Part shown: one piece after another, positions 9,955-18,979 of the stretch | How positions within the stretch are numbered: position 1 is the first letter of the stretch | Layout: every line of letters begins with the position of its first letter | Assembly: GCA_019828595.1 (NCBI GenBank) | Contig: JAHQRK010000012.1 | Location: forward strand, 2,108,001 to 2,172,000 | From: Aphanomyces cochlioides | Lineage: Eukaryota > Oomycota > Saprolegniomycetes > Saprolegniales > Verrucalvaceae | Direction of reading: 5' to 3' | DNA: 64,000 nt | Position numbers and translations under genes: made by a program | Notes under the pieces: generated by a model | The model's input: the letters and a program-made list of their open reading frames with translations, nothing else | The model's database searches: none | What the model was told of the DNA's origin: nothing

Positions 9955-11037
9955 GCATCCTTCAACAAAAAATCCACGTTCCGAGGAATCGTAGCGAACT
10001 GCTCGTACTCGGGACCGAGTGCGACAAGGAGATGCCGCCAAATGTCTGCTGGCGGCCGAAGCGCCAGTGAGAGTGGCGCTGTGACCATAATCCACGAGCC
10101 AATATCGAGTTCTTTCTGGAGCATAGTGTTCGTCCAGCCAGCATATCCTCTGAAGAAGACAACCTCATGAGGTCGCGGGTGCGGCACCTTGGTGAAATCG
10201 CGAATATCCCCCCCGACAAAGAGCCGTGTGGGATCATTTCGACCGACTGCGGTACCACCAAGTGTCGGCTGCGTGTGCAAAAACTACACATAGCACGATG
10301 AGGAATTGAGGTGGACATCGTTGTACATGAATCGAATTGGGATCGACGGGACCACCAAAGTTGACAGCATGGGAGCCAAAAAGTGGCTGGACGTCGGCAT
10401 CGAGATTGTAGTTGGGCCACAACGTATGCTTCTTGTCTCCTTTTTCACTCACGATGAAGCCCGTCGTGGTTCCTTGCTTGTCGTGGTTCGTGATCAAGAC
10501 GACGGTCTTCTCAAAAGGGTGACGTAGAAGCGGATGCGCAATCAAGAAGACACCGCTACGAATATGTCTAGAGAAGACAAGATTAGCTTCATGAAAGTTT
10601 CAAGGCATGTACGTTGTGATTGAAACAGATGAAAGCGAAGGGGGACTCTCCAAGAGGCCATACTGTCGTGTTGGAGGCTTTTGCGTCTCTGTAAAAAGTC
10701 CATACTGTCGAGCGACGTGCAGTTTCTCTCCCAGGTAGCGCAGAGCCACAAACGCGTCGCCAATATCACCTTTGGGCAATCGAAACATTTGTCGCACAAC
10801 GTCTACCGCCGATGCATCTGGGAGGTAATACTAGCGTCGTGTGTCAATCACTTTATGTAACTTGCACTTACAATTTTCTGCCGCAACAAGAGCAAGACAG
10901 CTCGTTGGCATGCTGGATTGTGCGAGACTTCCATCGGAGACAGCACGGCCTTTATCGAGGCGTGTTTGTCCATCAATTTGGCATTCCGGAGCACTTCTCG
11001 ATACACTGCTCGGACAACTTGCGCGCTCATTTCTGTC
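9951..11037 (-). CDS. LYR-motif + AlgH (DUF179) fusion protein
   Basis: The first exon encodes a Complex1_LYR-like helix, VYREVLRNAKLMDKHASIK, then a short intron (GTAAGTG...GCTAG) leads to YYLPDASAVDVVRQMFRLPKG. After a second intron the AlgH/YqgE-like UPF0301 domain begins: GVFLIAHPLLRHPFEKTVV, then TNHDKQGTTTGFIV, VNFGGPVDPNSIHV, LFVGGDIRDF and VVFFRGYAGWTNTMLQKEL. A third intron sits between the NSIHV and HTQPTLGG blocks. LYR proteins work in mitochondrial Fe-S and respiratory complex assembly; AlgH proteins have no agreed biochemical role. The start MTEMSAQVV is next to the divergent methyltransferase promoter. The last codon overlaps the neighbouring TAA. Domain calls are confident; function is not. 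Confidence 0.82.
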
Positions 11038-11063
11038 AATGCATTCGATTGTCGCCTCTCGTC

Positions 11064-11081
11064 TTATCCGGATCCGGATAA
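11064..11081. promoter_or_regulatory. Double TATCCGGATA site in divergent promoter
   Basis: TTATCCGGATCCGGATAA is two overlapping half-palindromes and itself a perfect 18-bp palindrome. It lies 27 bp from the LYR-AlgH start (11037) and 50 bp from the methyltransferase start (11131). An exact second copy occurs at 11691-11708, carried by the tandem duplication. Confidence 0.75.
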
Positions 11082-11130
11082 GCATGGTCCAATCATAGTC
11101 GAATAGAAAGTATCTCTTCGAAAGTTCTTC

Positions 11131-11733
11131 ATGGCCATCGCGACACCACGAGGCGTCGCCCGCTTGCAAGCCGTTTTCCGCGGCCAACGCTCCAGAAAAC
11201 TCCACGTCGAGCGAGTGAAGAAAGACCTTGGTACAGCTTCTTTCTGTCTCGACCATTGCTGACGTTTGTACGCAGCTTGGGCTCCATTTGTCCCGTGCAG
11301 TCTTGAAGCAGCCCAAGCGATGCTCCACCTCGCCAACGTATCGAGTGATGATGTCGTGCTGGACATTGGATGCGGCGATGGACGCGTTGTATTTGAGGCT
11401 ATTAAACCACCGTTCAGCGCCAAGCAAGCCATTGGCGTTGACATTGACCCAGCACTCGTTGCTCAGTGTCAGCGTAGCCCACAAGCCACAGTCAAGACGA
11501 CGTTCATCCTCGACGATTGGATTCATATTGACATGAGTCATGTTACAGTCATCACGCTGTTCTTCCTGCCTCATGAAAGTATTGCACGACTGCTGGCTCA
11601 AAAGTGCCGTCCTGGCACAAGAGTCGTCACGTATGTCTTCAGTATTCAAGAGTGGACGCCACAGATGACGGTCGATTGTCGCCTCTCGTCTTATCCGGAT
11701 CCGGATAAGCATGGTCCAATCATAGTCGAATAG
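11131..11733 (+). CDS. IQ-motif methyltransferase, copy 1 (altered C-terminus)
   Basis: Exon 1 is 11131-11230, intron 11231-11275 (45 nt), exon 2 11276-11733. The first exon holds an IQ-like motif, RLQAVFRGQRSRKLH. Exon 2 begins AWAPFVPCSLEAAQAML and carries the SAM motif VVLDIGCGDGRVVFEA, then IGVDIDPALVAQCQ and HVTVITLFFLPHE. This resembles the single-domain class I protein methyltransferases of the FAM173 kind. The duplication junction replaces the last 20 residues with VDCRLSSYPDPDKHGPIIVE, translated from promoter sequence including the TATCCGGATA site. By chance the total length (185 aa) is unchanged. Copy 1 probably lacks the native C-terminal strand and may be non-functional. Confidence 0.7.
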
Positions 11734-11757
11734 AAAGTATCTCTTCGAAAGTTCTTC

Positions 11758-12360
11758 ATGGCCATCGCGACACCACGAGGCGTCGCCCGCTTGCAAGCCG
11801 TTTTCCGCGGCCAACGCTCCAGAAAACTCCACGTCGAGCGAGTGAAGAAAGACCTTGGTACAGCTTCTTTCTGTCTCGACCATTGCTGACGTTTGTACGC
11901 AGCTTGGGCTCCATTTGTCCCGTGCAGTCTTGAAGCAGCCCAAGCGATGCTCCACCTCGCCAACGTATCGAGTGATGATGTCGTGCTGGACATTGGATGC
12001 GGCGATGGACGCGTTGTATTTGAGGCTATTAAACCACCGTTCAGCGCCAAGCAAGCCATTGGCGTTGACATTGACCCAGCACTCGTTGCTCAGTGTCAGC
12101 GTAGCCCACAAGCCACAGTCAAGACGACGTTCATCCTCGACGATTGGATTCATATTGACATGAGTCATGTTACAGTCATCACGCTGTTCTTCCTGCCTCA
12201 TGAAAGTATTGCACGACTGCTGGCTCAAAAGTGCCGTCCTGGCACAAGAGTCGTCACGTATGTCTTCAGTATTCAAGAGTGGACGCCACAGATGACGGCG
12301 ACGACTGTGCCATTTCTCAAAGAAAGCGGCGACTCGCCACTGTTTCTCTACTACGTTTAG
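11758..12360 (+). CDS. IQ-motif methyltransferase, copy 2 (intact)
   Basis: Same gene as copy 1, with exon 1 at 11758-11857, intron 11858-11902 and exon 2 11903-12360. The native C-terminus, ATTVPFLKESGDSPLFLYYV, is kept. The duplicate promoter with the double TATCCGGATA site sits 50 bp upstream. The SAM-binding loop (DIGCGDG) and D-x-D (GVDIDP) are present. IQ motifs usually bind calmodulin or EF-hand proteins. Substrate unknown; membrane or lysine methyltransferases of the FAM173/ATPSCKMT kind are the nearest by appearance. It is convergent with chitin synthase, 25 bp away. Confidence 0.75.
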
Positions 12361-12385
12361 ATACACTTAAGGATAACTACAATAA

Positions 12386-15300
12386 CTAGACAACTTGGTC
12401 AGCCTGGGCTGAGCGTCGGCGTTTGTTCTTGGCACGAATACGTTCTTCCATCGTGCCTCGGATGCAGCATCGGAAGAGACCAAGTTTTAAGTTCATGAGG
12501 AGGAACAAGGTCGAGCCAACCAAGCGGATCAAGTTGAACACAGCCACTGTGTAGAAGATGAACTTGAGGTAGTAGACGCCTTTGCGGCCATCTTCGGCAA
12601 TGTCTACCACAATCACAACGTACGCAAAGCCCATGTTGCACATGAGCCAAAAGATCAGCAGTGTCGATCGGAATCTCTGGAAAGAGCCTTCCATTTCGTC
12701 TTTGATCTTGGCTTCTTGGGCCTTTCTCGCTTCTTCGGCCTTCTTCTTTTCAATCGCGTCTTTGAAATTACCCTTGCCACTGCCAGCTTTGGGACCATGA
12801 CCTTCAGAAGACTCGAGACCTTTCGTGCCCCAACTCAAGTCGTGAAGATTGCAGAAGGAATAAGTGTTGAGGATGTTGACGAACGTCGGCAAGAGCGCCA
12901 TGTACTGCACAAAAGAGAGCACGATGTGATGCAGTTCGCAGTGCAGAGCCGAAGCGAGGAAGAACACACAAGCCGATGCAATAAAGGCAGCAGCGTCTGC
13001 CAAGTCAAAGTTTACCAGCATCGATTGCAAGTCTTTCAATTTGACTCTACAATCCCAAAGCATGAGCACGACGCATGAAGCGACAAGCTTACCCAGATCG
13101 AAGTTTGTCAATGATGGGCTTGAGGATGAAGCCAACAGCGATTGTCGTCGTGAGCGCCATGACGAGGCCATAAAAGATGGCGGTAATGCGATACAGGTTC
13201 CTACACACGCTCAGCAACTCGGAGTAAGCAAATCGTCGACGTACTTGATGTGTTTGGGTTTGTTCCCAAGGCCAGCGACGAGCTGGACAAGGAAGGACAC
13301 ACCATACAAGAGGGAGAAAACTTGGATGCAAATGTTTTTCGTCGACTGGGGGATGTTGCTCGTTGGGATGTAGCCCCAGTTGTTATCGTTGAAGCCGACA
13401 ATAACGAGGTAATACGTGACCAAGAAGAAGTTGGCAGGCAAGATCCAAGACAGCGCGACGTTGGCGGTCATGTAGGCGTACTGGATGCAGAGGAAGGATT
13501 TGCGGATGTACGAATGGTTGGACTCCGTGTAGACGCGGCCCCAGTTCAAGATGGTGTACACAAGCGCAAAGAACGACCCGTTGAGCCAGCGACGGCGTTG
13601 ACCGATGAGTGCCGTCAAGTCTGTCGGGACGTCCGTGCGTGCAATCGCATCCTTGACGTATTGCATCGTCCAGCGCTGGCCACGACGAGCCAGCAGTTCA
13701 AAGCAGAGAATACGATCTTCGGCGAGATACATATTGCCTTGGAATGCACCCAACTTATGCATCGGCGTCGTAAGCGACTTGAAGTAGGCTTGTAGTGGTG
13801 CCCCACGGATGGCTTTGTAGCGGTACGCCGAGAATGCACCTGGAAGCACTGAAATAAAGCCAAAGACAGATTCTAGCGACTTGTCCATGATGTTGGAGAT
13901 CTTGTATTCGAAATGCTGTGCGGCAATAATCCAGTTGCAAAGATGGGGGATCGGTCGGTCGACAGCAATTTCGCCGCAAGTGCCTCCAATTTGAGGGTCG
14001 AGTTCCATGGCAGCAAGGAGTAGATAGAAGGCGCGAGCTGTTGGCATCGTCCCGACATCCAAGAGAACTGTGTATTCCGGCTGGACTTGCTCGGCAAACG
14101 CATTGAAGTACCATTCATGCGAGTTGAGCTTTCCCGCGTTGTGTTCTTTGAGGGCAAAGACCACTTGCGTCGGGGGGAACAAGTGCTTCGATGCAATACT
14201 GTCGGCAATTGTCTTTCCCTTCTTGAGCTGGACACAGAATTCAAAGAGATGGCACTGAACATTGACGCCGACCATCATGATATTCATCGCGTCTTCATCA
14301 AAGACACCAACATCTCGAAGAAAGTTGAGCGTGCCTTTGTTGGCCTTGGTACGCCCGTCACTGACGACACAGACGAGGATGTTCTTCCAAGCATCGTCGC
14401 CTTCGTAGCCTGGAAGCTGCTTTCCCTTGATCGTTTCAATGTTGTTGGCAACTTTCTTGAGCGTCGAATACATTTCGACTTCGTCTTCGTTGTACATGGT
14501 AATGACGACCATCAACTGAGGTTGTCGTCCTTGTTCAATGCAATGGAGACGATAGCCCTCTGCTGTGAAGTCTGAAACGATCTTGTTGGCGCAAGGCGTG
14601 TAGTACATAGTGCGGAGTTCTGATGGACTCTGAGAGCTCACTGGGCCAGCACAAATTCCCAGGCGGTTGACCACATCGACGCCAACTTTGAAGGATTCGC
14701 GTCTGGGTGGCGCGCCACCTCTACCAGCTTCAAGCTACAGTGGACACGTAAGACTCATGACGCTGCGTGGAGGAATACCCAACGGTTGAGCGTTTCCGCC
14801 CAAGTGATCACTTGTGTTGCCTTTTGGTTGAGCAGTGAGCGGACATGAGGATCAGCTTCTCGCTCGTGCACGACACAAAGCATTTCACCACCGTCTAAAA
14901 AGTTTCGCACGGCTGACTCGTATCGTTCTTCGCTTTCAGCCGTCACCCCAGCAGCAATCAATCGAAAAGCTTCTTCTGTCGTGGCTGGAGCTGCATTCAC
15001 CGCCATAGCATTACTCTGTCGTTGTTTTTGGACTTGTTGCATTGCACGTCGTGTATCTCCTGGTGGCGCCATCACAATCGGTTGCCCTCGTTGAGGTTGT
15101 TGTTGCTGGTGTTGTTGTTGCTGATATTGTTGCGGTTGGTATTGTTGTTGCTGTGGTAGATTCCGTCCGCTCCGTTGGTCATTCGTTCGATGTGGCGTCA
15201 GTGATTCCAAGTAGGAACCGTTTTGAACATCCGAGCTCGAGTCTTGCCAGACAGGAACTCCGAGGAGTGCATTTTGCTGCTGGGTAAAGTCATCGTCGCT

Positions 15301-15417
15301 ATCTCGTGAGTGAGACGGCAGGGGCTGAGGCGCAACAGGTCGTCCGCTGCCTTGTCTTGACTGATAGCCTCGGTCGTTTCCTCTGGCGGCAAAGTTGCGG
15401 TGGGACATTTCTGTCAA
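12386..15417 (-). CDS. CHS: Chitin synthase with N-terminal MIT domain (oomycete type)
   Basis: Membrane GT2 enzyme that polymerises GlcNAc. The first exon (from MTEMSHRNF at 15417) has a Q-rich region including QQQQYQPQQYQQQQ. It then has a MIT-like helical bundle, AFRLIAAGVTAESEERYESA, ending ETLNRW. An intron (GTATTCC...CACTGTAG) leads to LEAGRGGAPPRRESF, then the catalytic part: MYNEDEVEMYSTL, VSDGRTKANKGTL, YTVLLDVGTMPTAR, a GGTCGEI segment, YLAEDRILCFELLARRG and IGQRRRWLNGSFFA. Multiple membrane helices follow through the last exons, ending RRRSAQADQVV. MIT-containing chitin synthases are known from oomycetes such as Saprolegnia. There are at least three introns. TTATCCGGA motifs sit 65 and 124 bp upstream. 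I chose the 15417 ATG; a second Met (MSHRN) is three codons downstream. Confidence 0.92.
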
Positions 15418-15481
15418 TGGCGCGGCGTGGGTGAAATTTCGACCTGGGTGTTACATGCCCTTTCTGTCCGACGACCAAAGA

Positions 15482-15551
15482 CATCCGGATACTGTCGACA
15501 CGGGTGGCAAATAACATATGGGATTTACTAAAATGAGAGCTTATCCGGAAG
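15482..15551. promoter_or_regulatory. TATCCGGATA sites upstream of chitin synthase
   Basis: CATCCGGATAC at 15482-15492 and TTATCCGGAAG at 15541-15551 precede the chitin synthase start by about 65 and 124 bp. Both keep the CCGGA core and the A/T flanks of the palindromic consensus. Confidence 0.6.
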
Positions 15552-15599
15552 AAATATACACCGGACGACCTCAACGCCCCAACGACAACCGACACTTTC

Positions 15600-17700
15600 A
15601 ACGCCGCAACCTTTGAATCTATCGCAAAAAATGCAAAAAAGGCTAGAAAAAAACAGAGCAAGCGCTGGAGAGCATAGCTGGAATGGCCTCTTGCGCGCCG
15701 TCGTAGAAACAGGGCCATAGATCGAGTCTGGATCGTTTTGAAAGGTGAAAATCGTACTGTGGGACTCCAGTGATAGAAAAAGAGGTAATTCAAAATATAT
15801 TTTTAAAAAATAGCTTGTATTTATTTTGAGCGAAAAAATAACTCCAAAACAATGTCCGACGACGACCAACCAGTGAGTTTCTCCAGAGCGCACAAGTTGA
15901 GGGACGTGGCTGGACTCTTGTGGTTGACGATGCGAGGAAGACGAGAGACGATACGTGGCAATGGCATCTCAACAGCTCCTTGGTATTAATAGGACAGAGC
16001 GCAAAATGTAGCCATTACAAATGACGTGGAGCTTGTCATTCTGGTCTCATGTCAGGGTGGTATACGTCAACCAACGACAAATAATAATGGCAACTCGACA
16101 ATTTGTGATACAGTTCACCAAAAAGGAGCTCGATGTGTAGTTCAGTAAACAAGTCTAAGTCTATAAACACAACGAATATTCTCGCTAGCCATGATCGAAT
16201 CAGAGGACAGTTCTCTGTGATGTTTTGGATTAACTGTCGGTTGAGGACGTTTGACTTTCTCTGGCTATAGTGGATTTTCGTGTTCTCGCTTGTGAATTGG
16301 ACCTCAACTGAGTCCTTTCTCTCTACCTTTTTCTGCTGTGCTATCCATAAATTAGAGGCACAATTGAGCAGTGAGAAAGCACTAAATTCAGGCCCAATTT
16401 CAAATTAGAACACAAAGTCACAGATAATCATATAGCTAGGGAAAACACGCCAACTTCATCAAACAGATAATCAAAATACATCACATTGACTGTCATTTGG
16501 CTTTACCAGCCACCTTGAATAGTCATCTTTTCATTCTTAAAATGTTTGACAGCGCAACGCATTCTTGCATCAGAAATCCCTGCATAGGTCTGTTTGCTAA
16601 GTAGTTAAGGGGAATATAATTTTGCTGAAATATTAATATGACAACGAGCCAATTTATTGGCATTTTCCTCTCGGGTTGTGCATTTTGAACTTGTGCTGTC
16701 AATGAGTCTAAGTCTATCAACAAGACGAAAGTTCAAGCTAATTAATTGAACCAAAGGACAAAGTAATGTGGTTCATGTGTTAGGATTTACTGTTGGTTGA
16801 GGATGTTATGCAGTTGTCTACATTCTCTGGCTACGATGTGATGGCTTTATGTCCTCACTTGAGAATCGGCCTGGAACTGAGCCTTTAGTCTCTGTCCTGG
16901 TCTGCCTGTGCTGTCCAGTGACTAGACAATGTGAATAGCACATTCAAACTAGAGCTAAGATGAAAAGGTGAGTTCCAAGCCAATTCACAAGTGAGGACAT
17001 AAAGCCATCTCATCCTTGCCAGAAATACACACGACTTTTTATCATTCTCATTTAGTTGAAATTATCGCGTGATACTGCCCTTCTGTTCCATCAGTTGGCT
17101 ATGACCTGTGTCCCCTTGACTCATTAAAATCGTGATCTAGTCGTCTGTTACTGTAAGATATTCAACGATTAACCAAGATTGATGTTGACATTGATTATTC
17201 ACTCCAAAATTTCTCCAGACCACATGCAGAAAAAGGACCTCGTCGACAACAAGTGTCGTTGTTTCAAAGTAATAGTGATAGCTTGAATCACTCGAATACT
17301 CAAGAACTTTCCCCAAAAGAGTCCCTACTTCGGGTTAGTTAGCCCCTCTTTATGTAAAAGACCTCACTGTTGTCCAAAAGCTGTCGTGTCAGCTTAAGAT
17401 CTGATTCTGTTGCATATTATCCGGAGGGGTACTGAATAGTACTACGTAGTAATACAAAAAACATGTATTAATATTAATAGTGACCATTTAGTAACACGAG
17501 GTACCAAATAGTAATACCATACATTTATGGGGCACCAAATAGTAACAACCCCGACGAAAGGACGAGAGAAAGATCGACAAGAGTCATTGTTTTGCCTCAA
17601 AGATCGCGCTGCATTGAGAGAATGCTCTAGAAGTCGCTGTGGACTTTGATATGCAGAGGAGAATTAAGTCACTTCGAGTGTGGATCAGACATCGAAAAAG
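15600..17700. other. Gene-poor region with decayed repeats
   Basis: Two kilobases without a supported gene. A small frame starting MSDDDQPVSFS near 15852 could be a stray first exon, since GTGAGT follows DDDQP, but it has no continuation. Copies of one sequence family occur in direct (about 16140-16320 and 16700-16880) and inverted orientation. Bases 17430-17560 hold three near-copies of ACCAAATAGTAA. TTATCCGGAGG occurs at 17419-17428 but no gene starts near it. Confidence 0.5.
16835..17014. repeat. Imperfect inverted repeat, 44-bp arms
   Basis: Arm 1 (16835-16878; includes GGCTTTATGTCCTCACTTG) and arm 2 (16972-17014; its reverse complement shares that run exactly) are separated by about 90 bases. 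A third, more diverged copy of the arm sits at about 16281-16315 (GTTCTCGCTTGTGAATTGGA). This could be a non-autonomous foldback element or a hairpin RNA source. No target-site duplications were confirmed. Confidence 0.65.
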
Positions 17701-17740
17701 TTGAGAGGGAACTCTCGGAATTCACTTAAGTTTATTCTGA

Positions 17741-17800
17741 TTGGCTAATTTTCAACCAATCAATGGATTTAATTCGATTTTAGAATTTTTTGATTGGATG
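17741..17800. promoter_or_regulatory. CCAAT-pair promoter of the membrane protein gene
   Basis: TGATTGGCTAATTTTCAACC at 17739-17758 runs into CAATCAATGG, giving oppositely oriented CCAAT boxes, and TTTTTTGATTGGAT follows at about 17787. They lie 70-130 bp upstream of the start at 17871. Confidence 0.5.
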
Positions 17801-17870
17801 TGTCTCAATTTGGGATTGCGAAGGCAAACATGCGAGATTGATATTCCTCTCACCAGGCCAGCACGCAGCC

Positions 17871-18956
17871 ATGGCAGCGCTTGTGTTCAACACGTCCACG
17901 GATGTCATTACGACGGGACTGCCAACGACTAGCATACCTGCAACAACACCGGTACCATCTCCTGGAAAATGGAAGGAAAACTCGGACTTTGTCGCGCGCT
18001 ACAAGGATTTCTACGATCGCCTGCTGTCCCAACCACCAGCCATATCATCCACGTCCGTGCCGGCAGAAGTCCTTGCAAGGCTCAATGGAACGAACCTTCA
18101 ATGGTCTTCGCTGAATACCTTTGCCCAGCAAGCTCTTATCTGGGATTCAGGGTTTGTCCGCGCAGCGTGGAGTGATAATGCCTGGGTCCGCGTGTATACG
18201 CAGTGTGCGAGTACGACAAATCGGTCGTCGCTCGGTGCAACGACAGCCAACATTGCTATTACAGCCGAGAATCTCGATGCTGACGGCAAGTCATGCGAAA
18301 ACACAGAGGGGGACGAATATGAACGCTTGACGTCGCTCTCGCTTGGAGCAACTCCTTACAAATGTGCTCTTCCAACGTTCTTGACGTCGAGGATTGCCAA
18401 TTCAAGCGTGTGGTCGCAAGACGCACTCGCTAGCACAACAGTTCCGGACCTCTCTGTCCAGCTGCACCGATCGAGTCCATTCGTTGCGGCCATCCACGCA
18501 TCGCCTGTTGAAGAACCAAGTGCCGACCAATGTCCCGCTACTGACGGTGCTCTCGTCATTCCATGCGCGCCGTATGCTGCTGGCGTGGGATGGTGTCTGC
18601 CGGCTCCAAGCAAGACTATGGCAACATGGCTCAGTAATCTACAGACTTTGGCATCCCGAACAACCCGAACGCCTTCTCCATCCTCGGGGCCATCAAACTC
18701 GTCGCCGTCGTCAGCGCCTCAAGTGTCTGGCAGCGACAGTTCCGCGCCTTCAGCAATTTCCACCTCGAGTTCTTCAAAGGGCAAGGACATTGCTGTCATC
18801 TGCGTCGGTGGTGCGTTTGGGCTTGCTGCCATCATCATTGGTGTTTGTTTTATGCGATGGTTCCATCGAAAGCTCCAATCGATGCTGGAAAGCAGCTATG
18901 TGCCCATATCGACGCCGTCACAGCGCCATCTTCCCATCAACAGAGATCAAGTCTAA
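17871..18956 (+). CDS. Single-pass membrane protein with Ser/Thr-rich stalk
   Basis: 361 residues from the start MAALVFNTST at 17871, intronless. Architecture: an extracellular-type globular region with paired cysteines (QCASTTNRSS, CPATDGALVIPCAPY, GWCLPAPSK) to about residue 250; a low-complexity stalk rich in Ser, Pro and Thr (SPSSGPSNSSPSSAPQVSGS); a transmembrane helix IAVICVGGAFGLAAIIIGVCF; then a 35-residue basic cytoplasmic tail ending PINRDQV. I see no classical signal peptide at this Met. Upstream in-frame Met at 17790 (MIGCVSIWDC) could add one hydrophobic segment. Function unknown; a cell-surface receptor-like or wall-contact protein is plausible from shape only. Its stop is 23 bp from the PNPase stop on the other strand. 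Confidence 0.7.
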   Translation: MAALVFNTSTDVITTGLPTTSIPATTPVPSPGKWKENSDFVARYKDFYDRLLSQPPAISSTSVPAEVLARLNGTNLQWSSLNTFAQQALIWDSGFVRAAWSDNAWVRVYTQCASTTNRSSLGATTANIAITAENLDADGKSCENTEGDEYERLTSLSLGATPYKCALPTFLTSRIANSSVWSQDALASTTVPDLSVQLHRSSPFVAAIHASPVEEPSADQCPATDGALVIPCAPYAAGVGWCLPAPSKTMATWLSNLQTLASRTTRTPSPSSGPSNSSPSSAPQVSGSDSSAPSAISTSSSSKGKDIAVICVGGAFGLAAIIIGVCFMRWFHRKLQSMLESSYVPISTPSQRHLPINRDQV

Positions 18957-18979
18957 AAACGTATATTAATCCTATCTAT

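Larger units (their letters stand above)
11045..12298. repeat. 627-bp perfect tandem duplication
   Basis: Copy 1 is 11045-11671 and copy 2 is 11672-12298; I found no mismatch on reading through. The unit runs from inside the promoter to near the 3' end of a small methyltransferase gene, so it copies promoter, intron and almost all coding. No homology of more than a base or two marks the junction. Identity this high means either a very recent duplication or an assembly collapse/expansion error. Confidence 0.9.

Noticed and set aside
10831..12366. A 511-residue minus-strand open frame across the duplicated methyltransferase region.
   Set aside because: It is an antisense shadow kept open only because the duplicated unit is 627 bp, a multiple of three. 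The plus-strand reading carries clear SAM motifs.
15852..15987. A short frame beginning MSDDDQPVSFS with a GTGAGT after DDDQP.
   Set aside because: Looks like a first exon but no downstream exon could be found.
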